Below, one piece after another: positions 24,484 to 33,708 of a stretch of DNA of 64,000 nt (positions are counted from its first letter, which is position 1; every line of letters begins with the position of its first letter). The notes beneath the pieces were generated by a model. It was not told the DNA's origin. It was given only the letters and a program-made list of their open reading frames with translations, and did not search any database. The position numbers were made by a program, and so were the translations under genes. The stretch comes from Marinobacter sp. NP-4(2019) (GTDB taxonomy: Bacteria; Pseudomonadota; Gammaproteobacteria; Pseudomonadales; Oleiphilaceae). Where the stretch lies: assembly GCF_003994855.1 (NCBI RefSeq), contig NZ_CP034143.1:57224-121223 (forward strand), in the 5' to 3' direction.

Positions 24484-25332
24484 ATGCGGAAATTCATTAT
24501 CACATCAGTCGCCTTCCTGTGTGTCGCCACATCAAGTTGGGCGGAACAGATTATTCATTATGACAATCTGCCGGTGACCATTGAGCTGCATAATGGCGAG
24601 GAACGATCCATTCAGTTCGGTTCCCATGTTCAGGTTGGCATCACCAAAGGACAGCAGGTTAAGAAACTCTTCCGGGCCCAGTCCGCGCAGGGGGCCGTTC
24701 ATTTCCTCCCTTACGAAGCATTTGATAAACAGCGCGTTCAAATCCGACGCATGGACGACGGAAAAGTGATCCTTCTCGATCTCATCGCTACCGACAAAGC
24801 AGATGGAGAAAAATCACTTGAGGACGTCCGGATCGTGCTGGCATCGGACAATGTGGTTTCTTCGGACGACGCTGCCGCATCTATGCCTGAAAAGGTTGAG
24901 CTGATTACGCCCATTGATCTGACTCGCTACGCGGCGCAAAGGCTCTACGGCCCCACCCGACTGCACCACGATCAAGCCGGGATTTCGGAAACGCCGCTTG
25001 CGGTCAAAGGCGCGGTACGAATTTTCAAAGGCCCGGCCCGTTACAAAACCCTTTCAACGCCTGTTGTGGCCTACCAGGGCGGCGGGTATTACCTTGCGGC
25101 GCTGTACATCCGGAATGTTTCTGACGAAACGGTTCAACTGGATTATCTGGACCTCAACCTGCCGTTTTCACATGCCACGTTACAGCACCATAGTCTTGAG
25201 CCACAGGGAACGCCCGGCGATAGCACGGTGTTGTACCTGATCTCTGAGCAGTCCCTCAAAGAGACACTCTATCCCTGGACTTACTACCAGGACCTGAAGC
25301 GTGAAACCCAAGCGTCTGTAGCGGACAGCTAA
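24484..25332 (+). CDS. TIGR03749-type protein (TraK-like)
   Basis: The 282-residue secreted protein has a signal peptide (IITSVAFLCVATSSWA) and all-beta periplasmic sequence including IQFGSHVQVGI and LSTPVVAYQGGGYYLAALYIRN. It corresponds to VirB9/TraK in the outer-membrane core complex. It is two bases from the previous stop. Confidence 0.82.
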   Translation: MRKFIITSVAFLCVATSSWAEQIIHYDNLPVTIELHNGEERSIQFGSHVQVGITKGQQVKKLFRAQSAQGAVHFLPYEAFDKQRVQIRRMDDGKVILLDLIATDKADGEKSLEDVRIVLASDNVVSSDDAAASMPEKVELITPIDLTRYAAQRLYGPTRLHHDQAGISETPLAVKGAVRIFKGPARYKTLSTPVVAYQGGGYYLAALYIRNVSDETVQLDYLDLNLPFSHATLQHHSLEPQGTPGDSTVLYLISEQSLKETLYPWTYYQDLKRETQASVADS

Positions 25333-25343
25333 AGGAGAGCCTG

Positions 25344-26828
25344 ATGAAAGCCAACATTGTTGTCAAAACACTGGCCGTCGTCGTGGTTGCGGTTCTCTTC
25401 GTCATCATCATGAAAGGCGGCAGTTCCAATGACTCTCAGGCCCAATCTGATCCCGGCTCGATCGAGACTTCGGGTCTCTCAGCTATTGAGAGCGGTCCCG
25501 GTCAGATCGATAACGGTCTTGGGATAGATCCCTTGGAAGCGGATTACCTTCAGGAAGAGTTCGGTGTAGACGTTGATACTCCCGTTGAAACGATGCGGAC
25601 GTTGACCAATGAGACGCGTGCGGTTCGCGAGGACAGCATTAAGCTGCAGGAAGAAAACGAACGCCTGAAGGCGAGGATCGACAGTCTTCTGAAGATGGAG
25701 GAGAGCCTCAATAAGCGAATTGCCAATCGATTCGAGAATGCCGAGAGAGATGCAGCGGTACAGAAGCGACAGCTTGAAAACACTCAGGATCGCACGCGAG
25801 GCCTGATTGCTCAATTGGAAAGCCGGCTGGAGGAACTTCAGGGCTCGAACGAAAAAAGCCAGACCACGGCCAACGGATACGACATTAACTCAGCCGGAAT
25901 CCCTACGGGCCTTGGTTATGACGACAGCGGCTCGCCCGTCGACTTTGATCAAGTGATTTGGACAAACCCCCTGGAAGCTGAGGTAGACCCCCGGGATCCA
26001 TCAAAGATTTCGCTGCCAGATTTTGATCTGGGCGCCAGCAGTGTTTCCTCGGTCACAGGCCTGGATATGCCACAGCAAAAGCAAAAGTCTAAAGAAGAGC
26101 GGCTGGTGAAAGCGTACACCATTCCCGATAACGCTACGTTACTCGGTTCAGTCTCGATGACAGCCCTGTTGGGGCGCATTCCAATCGGGGGGCAGGTGGT
26201 TGACCCGTATCCGTTCAAGCTGATCGTTGGACCTGAGAATCTGTCTTCAAATGGCATCAAAATTCCCGGCCTTACTGGCATCAAGATGTCCGGGATTGCC
26301 AAGGGCGACTGGACTCTGAGCTGTGTCAGCGGACAGATCGACTCGATGACGTTCACGTTCCAGGACGGAACAATAGTGAGCTATCCCGAGCCAGGCGAAA
26401 AGTCTATAGAGGCCATTGCGTGGTTTTCGGATAAATACGGTATTCCTTGCGTGACAGGCCAGCGGATTACAAACGCGCCAAGTTATCTCGCTCAGAAAGT
26501 TCTCCTGACGGGGGCCAGTTCTTATTCCAAAGCCAAAGCGGACTCCGAATTTACCACCTCAACCAATGCCCTTGGTGGACAGACCAAAGGCCTGACGGGC
26601 GATCCCATGGTGGTCGCAAAGAACGATGCCATTTCCAGTAGCCTCGATGAGGTGACGGATTGGCTTGATGCCCGCCAAAGCAATTCGTTTGACGCCATTT
26701 ACGTTGAGCCAGGAACGGAGCTGGTGATTCACATCTCGGAACAACTGGCCATTGATTACGATCCCGAAGGTAGAAAGGTAAACCACTATGCGAATGTCAA
26801 TCGCCGCTCTGAGTATTTCCTTGATTAG
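25344..26828 (+). CDS. TIGR03752-type protein (TraB/VirB10-like)
   Basis: The 494-residue protein has one N-terminal membrane helix (LAVVVVAVLFVIIM), a coiled coil (about 85-165, NEERLKARIDSLLKM-type heptads) and a beta-rich C-terminal domain (from about 250, IPDNATLLGSVSMTALLGRIPI) typical of TraB/VirB10, which spans the periplasm. Start preceded by AAAGGAGA. It overlaps the next gene by 41 bases. Confidence 0.85.
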   Translation: MKANIVVKTLAVVVVAVLFVIIMKGGSSNDSQAQSDPGSIETSGLSAIESGPGQIDNGLGIDPLEADYLQEEFGVDVDTPVETMRTLTNETRAVREDSIKLQEENERLKARIDSLLKMEESLNKRIANRFENAERDAAVQKRQLENTQDRTRGLIAQLESRLEELQGSNEKSQTTANGYDINSAGIPTGLGYDDSGSPVDFDQVIWTNPLEAEVDPRDPSKISLPDFDLGASSVSSVTGLDMPQQKQKSKEERLVKAYTIPDNATLLGSVSMTALLGRIPIGGQVVDPYPFKLIVGPENLSSNGIKIPGLTGIKMSGIAKGDWTLSCVSGQIDSMTFTFQDGTIVSYPEPGEKSIEAIAWFSDKYGIPCVTGQRITNAPSYLAQKVLLTGASSYSKAKADSEFTTSTNALGGQTKGLTGDPMVVAKNDAISSSLDEVTDWLDARQSNSFDAIYVEPGTELVIHISEQLAIDYDPEGRKVNHYANVNRRSEYFLD

Positions 26829-27201
26829 CGTTGCGCTGACCGGTTGCGCGAGTAAGGACAACTTTATTCCTCAGCCCAGTCAGGACATGAAAGCCGTTTA
26901 TGCAAATCACATGAGCGGAGTTGGTGATGGACAGTTGCTGGATACCCGTGCTCTGGTTCGCCGTCCAATGGTCGAGGGGGACGTTCGGCTCAGCGATTAC
27001 GTGCGTTCCGAAAAAAATCAGCTGCAGAAACGATTCAAACTGCTTCCCAATCCGACGATGTACATGTTTGTCGCTCCGCACTTGGCCACCAGTGACCAGG
27101 TCCCTATACCCGGTTATTTGACCGAGTTCCGTATGTGGGAGAAAGATCACTACGCGATGCCGGGCGAGCTCAGTGATATGCGGAACGAATTCGGAGAGTA
27201 A
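26788..27201 (+). CDS. TraV-like lipoprotein, TIGR03751 type
   Basis: A 137-residue protein with a lipoprotein signal ending in the lipobox LTGC (Cys near residue 20). The sequence PNPTMYMFVAPHLATSDQVPIPGYLTEFRMW is characteristic. It is the VirB7/TraV-type outer-membrane lipoprotein. An in-frame ATG two codons later is also possible. Confidence 0.85.
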   Translation: MRMSIAALSISLISVALTGCASKDNFIPQPSQDMKAVYANHMSGVGDGQLLDTRALVRRPMVEGDVRLSDYVRSEKNQLQKRFKLLPNPTMYMFVAPHLATSDQVPIPGYLTEFRMWEKDHYAMPGELSDMRNEFGE

Positions 27202-27205
27202 CGAT

Positions 27206-30200
27206 ATGGATTTCGCCAAGGCACTTAAAGATGTTTTCTCCCCCTCAGGGAATGCCCGCCAGAGAGAGGGAACAGCTGAATCTCCCGCGCAAATTGAACA
27301 TAAATCGAAAGCCAAACCGCTTAGTACACTGGAGGCCAAGCGCATGTATGGGCGGCCTTCGTCGTTCGTTCAGAAGCTGCCTTGGTACGAATTCCAGACC
27401 GACTCGAAAACCGTCCTGCTCGATGACGGTAAGAGCGTAGGGGCTGTCTTTGACATCATGCCGATCGCGACCGAGGGCCGATCCTACAACTGGCTCCAGA
27501 ACCGGCGGGACATGATTCAGGATGCGTTGCAGGACTGTTTTGAGGAGCTGACCAGCGGTCCCTGGATTATACAGCAGTACACCTACGACGATGACGACAT
27601 GGAGTCCTACATCGCAGCGTTGAGGGCGTATCCCAAGCACTACTGTCAAGGCTCAGAGTTCACCCAGGACTGGCTCGAAAAAATGGAAGCCCACCTGAGA
27701 GGGATTTGTAAAGAAGGCGGCCTGTTCGAGGACAAAGAAGTCCTGGATGCCCCCTGGAGCGGGAAAATTCGCCGCATCAAAATGGTGGTCTATCGCAGAC
27801 TGCCGGCAAAGTGGAAATCGTACGCGGGGATGACACCAGAAGAAGAACTGAACGATACGATTGAAAAGCTTGAAGCCTCTTTCCGCGATGCGGGCATCAC
27901 GTTGGTGCGCAATGACGGCAAAACCTATTATGAGTGGCTGCTCAAATGGTTCAATCCGCGCCCGGAGCTGACCGGTGGCAACCGCCGGAAATTTGTTGAA
28001 TTAGCCAGTTATCCCGGAGAAGAGGCGTTGCCTTACGGTGATGACTTTGCGGAATCCCTGTTTTTCAGCATGCCCAGGTCGGATGCCGATTCGCAAACCT
28101 GGTGGTTTGATGGCTTGCCGCATCGGTGCATTCGTGTTCATAAGATCCGTCGAACACCGAAAATCGGCCAGATCGCAGGGGAGGTCAGCGCGGTAACGCC
28201 GGACGGTCTCACCACCGGTAAAGCGTCCTGCATGATGGATAAAATGCCGCCGGGCACAGTCATGGCGACGACCATCATCATCACGCCTCAGGATGAAGTT
28301 CAGAACCATATCAACAGGATCCAGGATAAATCCAAGGGCGAGTCAGTTGATGCGACGATGGCCCGGGGTGACTGTGAAACCGCCAAGGCTTTAATGGGCA
28401 ACAAGCACAAGCTCTATCGGGCGATGATGTGCGTCTATATTCGCGGTGAGAATCTTCGCGATCTTCGCAAGAAGTCCAACGCAGTGAGTACGATCCTTCT
28501 GACCAACCAGCTATCACCGGTGCGAGAGGAAGACGAATCTCTTGGCCTCGATGCCTATGTTTACAACCTGCCCATGGTTTATGAGCCCGGCATGGACGCT
28601 AACTTTAAAGCCACGCGTCCGGTTTGGTCTCAGCACCTGGCAAATCTCTCTTCCGTTTTTGGTCGCCACAGAGGCACAGGCAATCCGGGACAAACCCAGT
28701 ACAACCGGGGTGGGGAGCCGGTGTCCTTCGATCCTTTCAATGGGGCAGACCGAAAGAAAAACGCTCATGGGCTGATCCTGGGCCCAACCGGTGCGGGCAA
28801 ATCCGCGCACATCACGAATATGGCAGGCCAGATCATGGCCTTGCTTCGGCCCCGGCTTTTCATTGTCGAGGCGGGTAACTCCTTCGGGCTTTTGGGTGAC
28901 TATTTCGCCAGCAAGGGCCTGTCCGTGAACAAAGTTCAGCTCAAGCCCGGCGCGGGGGTATGCCTGCCTCCGTTCGTGGACGCTGACAAACTTCTCCAGA
29001 CCAATAAAGAGGATCTTCTGGGGTCTCGGATCGTCAGCGATAGCTCATTAGTCGGCGAGGAGGACCTGGCGGCTCACATTCCGGAAAAGATCCGAAGCGA
29101 TGGTGTGATGAAATCGTTTCACGAGCTGAACGACGCCGAGCAGAAGCAGGTGCGGGCAAAAGCGGCAATGGATGTTCTGGCAGAGATGATGATGGCCGAG
29201 GACACAACCGCCGATGACGATGGTGATGACCAGCGCGACATCATGGGTGAAATGGAAATTATCGCCACGCTCATGATCACCGGGGGCGAAGAGGAGGAGG
29301 CGAAAAAGCTGTCCCGCGCAGACCGCCGAATGATCAGGGATGCCATTTTCAATGGTGCCCGAAAAGCAGAGCAAGCCGGCCGGAGAACCATGACCTCGGA
29401 TGTGGCTGACGGCTTTCGGGTGATCAACGAAGACAAGGACTATCCGGAGCACCGGAGAATGCGGGCCTTCGAGATGGGCGAATCCCTTCGGATGTTCTGT
29501 GATGGGTTCGAGGGTGAGGTTTTTAATACAGACGGTGAAGCCTGGCCCGATACCGATGTGACCATCGTGGATCTCGCGACGTTTGCCCGGGAAGGCTACA
29601 ACGCCCAGCTGGCCATTGCCTATACATCGATCATGATGCGAATCAACAACCTTGCCGAGAAACACCAGCATGACGAACGGCCCATCGTCATGCTCACCGA
29701 TGAAGGCCACATCATAACAACCAATCCTTTGCTGGCGCCGTTTGTCGTCAAAGTCGTGAAAATGTGGCGAAAGCTGGGTGCCTGGTGGTGGGTGGCGACT
29801 CAAAACATGGCCGACTTTCCGAGTTCTGCGAAAAAGATGCTCAACATGATTGAGTGGTGGATTTGTCTGGTGATGCCACAGGACGAGATTGAGGATATCG
29901 CCCGCTTCAAGAACCTGACAGAAGAGCAGAAGCAACTGATGCTGTCGGCCCGCAAAGAACCCAAGAAGTACACGGAAGGGGTCGTTCTGTCGGAAAACAT
30001 GGAGGCGTTGTTCCGAAACGTGCCGCCGTCGTTGTACCTGAGTCTTGCAGGTACAGAGAAAGATGAGAAAACGGAACGTGCCCGATACATGAAACAGTTC
30101 GGAATCACTGAGGTAGAGGCCGCTGAATACGTCGGGAAAATGATCGACTACTACCGGGGTATTGCGGAAAAGCCGGCGGATCCCGTTCCGAACCGCGAAA

Positions 30201-30334
30201 GAAAAACCGCGGCAGAGGCAACGCTTGAGCGGCTGGAGAAAATGCACGCTGATCAGGGCCAGGACGCGGTAGCCAAGGAAGTATTGGAAACGCTGCGTGC
30301 TGATGTGGCCGCCGAGAAGGAGACAGCCTTGTGA
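27206..30334 (+). CDS. TraC/VirB4-like transfer ATPase, TIGR03744 type
   Basis: This is the main T4SS assembly ATPase. The 1042-residue protein has a Walker A GPTGAGKS near residue 526 and Walker B in PIVMLTDEGH near 828, followed by WWVATQNMADFP. The N-terminal half is the conserved TraC domain. Start at 27206 follows GGAGAG; the longer frame starts inside the previous gene. It overlaps the next gene by four bases. Confidence 0.92.
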   Translation: MDFAKALKDVFSPSGNARQREGTAESPAQIEHKSKAKPLSTLEAKRMYGRPSSFVQKLPWYEFQTDSKTVLLDDGKSVGAVFDIMPIATEGRSYNWLQNRRDMIQDALQDCFEELTSGPWIIQQYTYDDDDMESYIAALRAYPKHYCQGSEFTQDWLEKMEAHLRGICKEGGLFEDKEVLDAPWSGKIRRIKMVVYRRLPAKWKSYAGMTPEEELNDTIEKLEASFRDAGITLVRNDGKTYYEWLLKWFNPRPELTGGNRRKFVELASYPGEEALPYGDDFAESLFFSMPRSDADSQTWWFDGLPHRCIRVHKIRRTPKIGQIAGEVSAVTPDGLTTGKASCMMDKMPPGTVMATTIIITPQDEVQNHINRIQDKSKGESVDATMARGDCETAKALMGNKHKLYRAMMCVYIRGENLRDLRKKSNAVSTILLTNQLSPVREEDESLGLDAYVYNLPMVYEPGMDANFKATRPVWSQHLANLSSVFGRHRGTGNPGQTQYNRGGEPVSFDPFNGADRKKNAHGLILGPTGAGKSAHITNMAGQIMALLRPRLFIVEAGNSFGLLGDYFASKGLSVNKVQLKPGAGVCLPPFVDADKLLQTNKEDLLGSRIVSDSSLVGEEDLAAHIPEKIRSDGVMKSFHELNDAEQKQVRAKAAMDVLAEMMMAEDTTADDDGDDQRDIMGEMEIIATLMITGGEEEEAKKLSRADRRMIRDAIFNGARKAEQAGRRTMTSDVADGFRVINEDKDYPEHRRMRAFEMGESLRMFCDGFEGEVFNTDGEAWPDTDVTIVDLATFAREGYNAQLAIAYTSIMMRINNLAEKHQHDERPIVMLTDEGHIITTNPLLAPFVVKVVKMWRKLGAWWWVATQNMADFPSSAKKMLNMIEWWICLVMPQDEIEDIARFKNLTEEQKQLMLSARKEPKKYTEGVVLSENMEALFRNVPPSLYLSLAGTEKDEKTERARYMKQFGITEVEAAEYVGKMIDYYRGIAEKPADPVPNRERKTAAEATLERLEKMHADQGQDAVAKEVLETLRADVAAEKETAL

Positions 30335-30795
30335 GGACGACGACTGTTGCCCTTTCCCTTCTGGTCAGCCTGATCACGGGAAATGCCCAGGCGTTGGAGC
30401 CCATCCACAGCCTTCGGATATTTCAGACCCAGGAAACGTTTGTGCTGGATGACGTTTCATTGCCTCCCGGGCTACCGGTCGAGGTTTATGAGCTGGATGC
30501 GAGCCAACGAGCGACAGAGGAGCTTAACCGGCAGGTTCGATCCCGCTTGCAAGAGGATCTCAATCTCCAGACCTACGAAGATGCCCACCGGCGCGCCTTC
30601 AGCGACTTGTTGAACAGTCCTGATTGGGGGGGCGTCTATCAGCAAATTGAAGTGGGTAGCCGGGCGATCGAAGCCGCAGTTAGGTTACAGATCAAAAAAA
30701 TACCTGCAGTGGTGTTTAACGACCAAAAAGTTGTCTACGGCCAGCGCTCGCTCAAGGCCGCTCTGGAGGTTTACAACAAGGAGGGTAGGCGGTGA
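30331..30795 (+). CDS. TIGR03757-type periplasmic thioredoxin-like protein
   Basis: A 154-residue secreted protein starting with GTG at 30331. After the signal (to GNAQA) it has VYELDASQRATEELNRQ and, near the end, IKKIPAVVFNDQKVVYGQRSLKAALEVY, the family hallmark of a cis-Pro thioredoxin-like C-terminus (TrbC/TraW-related). No CXXC is present, so it is not an oxidoreductase. It shares GTGA with the next gene. Confidence 0.82.
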   Translation: MRTTTVALSLLVSLITGNAQALEPIHSLRIFQTQETFVLDDVSLPPGLPVEVYELDASQRATEELNRQVRSRLQEDLNLQTYEDAHRRAFSDLLNSPDWGGVYQQIEVGSRAIEAAVRLQIKKIPAVVFNDQKVVYGQRSLKAALEVYNKEGRR

Positions 30796-31946
30796 ACCCG
30801 TGTCTGAAATTACTCGCTTCAGTCTGGTTGTTGCTGGCATCCGGATGGGCCGTTGGATACCCGTCAGATTGGACCAACTATAACCCGTCCTCCACGGACG
30901 CTGTTCGGGACACTACGATTGGCAGCACTCAACAGCTGCTTGAACAGCGCGGCACGGTTGAGTGCATCGCTTGCCACGGCGAAACCAACGACCAGTATAG
31001 CGGGGTCATCAATACGATCGATATTACGCAGCAGACAATGGCCGCGGCCATGTCCTGTATGGACTGGGAGTTACGGGGCGCCTGTGTTTGGATGAGCTGT
31101 GTGGTTCCGCCGATCTGTACTTTTACCACCAGCATCAAGGTCAAAAACTTTGTCCCCGATCTAGTGGTTCAGAGTTATGACAGGGCAAATGGTGAGCCCT
31201 GGACAGAAAGCCAGGACATCAATCAAGTCAGCCAGGGAACGTCGGATAGCAGCTGGGTGACGACGATGATTTCCTGGGTCGAGAATTACAATGTCACTGA
31301 GGTCCGAGGCGGACAATCGAACGAAGCGGTCAAAAATGACCACGTTAACCTGGACTTTAAACTCGTCGACGCCTACGGAAACCCCGCGTTGGTTGCCTAC
31401 AATGCGATGGCGACCGGCCTGTTTGGTATGGTCTGCTCCGGCCGGTCGTTTCCCTTTTTTCCGTATTACATTTCAAACCTGGACTCCATTGCCTGGCGCT
31501 GGAATCTGCCAGAACTCTTCTACCCGCAGTCCTGGGCTGTTGGCGTGCCTGCCTACAATCTCGGCACGATGACGAATAACTACGGCTCGATCTTCCCGAG
31601 AATGGGGTTTCTGACACAGGCCGATGGGTTGAAAAGTGCGGTTCTGACGTCCTTCCGGGCGATGCATTTCATCACGCGTACGTTTGAACCTCACCTGTAT
31701 TTCTCAATTGGCCAGCCCAGTGAAGATGGCTACTGGCCCGCCGGCCCCTTGGATCAAAACGACAAGGACACGGGTGTGTTTCAGATGCTTTATCCGGACA
31801 ACGAGAGTTCCTGCGCCCAGTTCCCCATGTCCGCGATGCCGGGTCCTAGTAAGCGCAGCTCGGATGGTTCTTACGTTTGGAATTTCTGGAAAGCCTACAA
31901 GTGCTGCCAGCGGGTTGGACAGACCCTCGTTTGGCACAGTGGTTGA
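30792..31946 (+). CDS. TraU-like protein, TIGR03756 type, with a CXXCH motif
   Basis: The 384-residue periplasmic protein (signal to about residue 22) matches TraU/TIGR03756 through CMDWELRGACVWMSC, the KVKNFVPDLVVQSYD segment and a C-terminal GxCxxFP. TraU-like proteins help pair mating cells and are rich in Cys. The segment ECIACHGETND near residues 56-66, C-I-A-C-H, has the exact form of a c-type heme attachment site; I do not recall it as a family feature. GTG at 30792 overlaps the previous stop. Confidence 0.85.
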   Translation: MNPCLKLLASVWLLLASGWAVGYPSDWTNYNPSSTDAVRDTTIGSTQQLLEQRGTVECIACHGETNDQYSGVINTIDITQQTMAAAMSCMDWELRGACVWMSCVVPPICTFTTSIKVKNFVPDLVVQSYDRANGEPWTESQDINQVSQGTSDSSWVTTMISWVENYNVTEVRGGQSNEAVKNDHVNLDFKLVDAYGNPALVAYNAMATGLFGMVCSGRSFPFFPYYISNLDSIAWRWNLPELFYPQSWAVGVPAYNLGTMTNNYGSIFPRMGFLTQADGLKSAVLTSFRAMHFITRTFEPHLYFSIGQPSEDGYWPAGPLDQNDKDTGVFQMLYPDNESSCAQFPMSAMPGPSKRSSDGSYVWNFWKAYKCCQRVGQTLVWHSG

Positions 31947-31987
31947 TGACCGCCACCAGGTAAGCTGTTTACGACAAGGATAGGTGT

Positions 31988-33343
31988 ATGAAAAACCCAA
32001 AAGAACGTTTGGTTTGCTTTGCGCTGGCAGTGTCACTGGTGGCACCAGCGTTTGCGCTGGATACCAGCTCACCGCGATTGAAAAATGCGTTTGATTACCG
32101 AATCGGAGGCGGAATGCTGTCCGGGCCCCCAACGGCCGTTCATACCGTTCCGGTGCTCAGTTTCGGCTCAGGCTGGGATCTCGGTATGGAGTGCGGAAAG
32201 TTTGATCCGAAGATTACGGTGTCAAATCAGTTAAACGGCATCACCGATGGCTTCAAGAACATGATGAACAACATCATCCAGTCGGCCACCGGAGCGGTAG
32301 CATCCTTACCCGCGCTGGCAATCCAGCGGGCGGACCCAGCGCTCTATGACCTTCTTCAGCAGGGTATTCTGCAGGGAAAAATGGACTTTGAGTGGGCCGA
32401 GACCTCCTGTCAGGAAATGGCGTCGGTCATGATGGGCGATCAGGGCTTTCCGTTTGAGAAATTCAAAGTGAATGCCCAGGTTTCCGAGTGGGCTTACCAA
32501 ATTGGGGCTAAAGGTGGTGATGCTAAAGCCACCAAGGATGAAGTTGATAGGCTGGAAGCGGGTAACGAAGGGGCGGAGTGGATCTGCGGCGTCAAGAAAG
32601 GGGGCGTAGCAATGCCGCCCATCAATGCGCTGCGAGATGTCGTGATTGTCGGGTACAACGTGCTGTTCGATCAGAGTAACCCCTGCACCACGGCCAGTAT
32701 TCCTCCGGCTGCCGGTCAGGGGACACCGCTCTGGGAGTACTGGAGTGGTCCGGTCGCCGCCGCCACATGGGCCATGGAAGTGGTGGGTGACACCGAAATC
32801 CGAACGTGTGAGACCTGTAAAAAACTGGAAACCACGCCGGGTAAAGGCCTGACCTACAAGCACCGGGATATGTCGGACAGTATCTACAACGACTTGGAAG
32901 ACCTCGTGAACGGAGTGACGCCAATGACCTGGCAGAACCTGAACAGAGTGTCTGCACCACCGGGGGTGTTGGTTGACGACACGGTGATTGCGGCGATCCG
33001 AAAGCGACCGCTGGATAGCCAGCCAACCATGATTCGGAAGTTAGCCGGTGAAATTGCTTACACCCGCCTGGTCGAGCAGGGCAGGTTACTGACACAAATG
33101 CTTCGTTCGGGTGTTAAAGAGCCCAATGTGTCCAATCTGCAGTCGGCCAAAGCTGTGGTCAATGATGCAATTGATCATCTGCAGGTTGAACTCGACCAAC
33201 TCGATAATGAAATCAAAACCCGTCAGGCCATTGCGAAACTGACCATTCAACGCATCGTTGGTGCTGAAGAGCGTGAAATCCAGAATACTCGGGCACCTTC
33301 GAGGGCAAAACCAACCGGCCTGAATTCGCTGGGGCAGCCTTGA
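31988..33343 (+). CDS. TraH-like protein, TIGR03755 type
   Basis: The 451-residue secreted protein has a signal peptide (LVCFALAVSLVAPAFA) then FDYRIGGGMLSGPP, WDLGMECGKFDP, and a long helical C-terminus (about 340-430). It is the TraH-type mating-pair stabilisation component. It is followed immediately (stop then ATG) by a small membrane protein. Confidence 0.85.
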   Translation: MKNPKERLVCFALAVSLVAPAFALDTSSPRLKNAFDYRIGGGMLSGPPTAVHTVPVLSFGSGWDLGMECGKFDPKITVSNQLNGITDGFKNMMNNIIQSATGAVASLPALAIQRADPALYDLLQQGILQGKMDFEWAETSCQEMASVMMGDQGFPFEKFKVNAQVSEWAYQIGAKGGDAKATKDEVDRLEAGNEGAEWICGVKKGGVAMPPINALRDVVIVGYNVLFDQSNPCTTASIPPAAGQGTPLWEYWSGPVAAATWAMEVVGDTEIRTCETCKKLETTPGKGLTYKHRDMSDSIYNDLEDLVNGVTPMTWQNLNRVSAPPGVLVDDTVIAAIRKRPLDSQPTMIRKLAGEIAYTRLVEQGRLLTQMLRSGVKEPNVSNLQSAKAVVNDAIDHLQVELDQLDNEIKTRQAIAKLTIQRIVGAEEREIQNTRAPSRAKPTGLNSLGQP

Positions 33344-33703
33344 ATGAACAGGACACGGAAGTTCTTACTGATAAGTGTCGGTGGTTTGATTGCATTAATG
33401 CTGGTTGGCATGGTCATTTCCGTCTTTACCGAAACCTCGGCTGAAGAGTTATCCACGCTGAACCTGATTTCTGAATGGAAATGGTATCGGATGGCCATGT
33501 ACGCAGCTTTAGTGGGCTGCTGGCCTTTCATTTCCCGTTGGGCAACTCGCGCAGGACAAGGTGCAAATGGCTCCGAGTCAGAGGATATCCTGGAGAAACG
33601 CCACGCGGACTATCTGCACATGTGCTCGCAGTGGTGGAAGATTGTTTTGTTGCTGATCTTCATTGAACTGGTTTTGATTCAACAATTGGGTCTGGGGGGC
33701 TGA
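33344..33703 (+). CDS. Small membrane protein before traG
   Basis: A 119-residue protein with three predicted membrane segments (about 8-28, 47-62 and 98-115). It lies directly after the TraH-like gene and five bases before traG, a position occupied by a small membrane protein in PFGI-1-like systems. The function is unknown. Confidence 0.65.
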   Translation: MNRTRKFLLISVGGLIALMLVGMVISVFTETSAEELSTLNLISEWKWYRMAMYAALVGCWPFISRWATRAGQGANGSESEDILEKRHADYLHMCSQWWKIVLLLIFIELVLIQQLGLGG

Positions 33704-33708
33704 CAGGG

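Noticed and set aside
29048..30247. A 399-residue open frame on the minus strand opposite the TraC-like ATPase
   Set aside because: It lies fully inside the conserved ATPase gene, has low-complexity His/Leu composition and matches no family; it is a codon-bias shadow.
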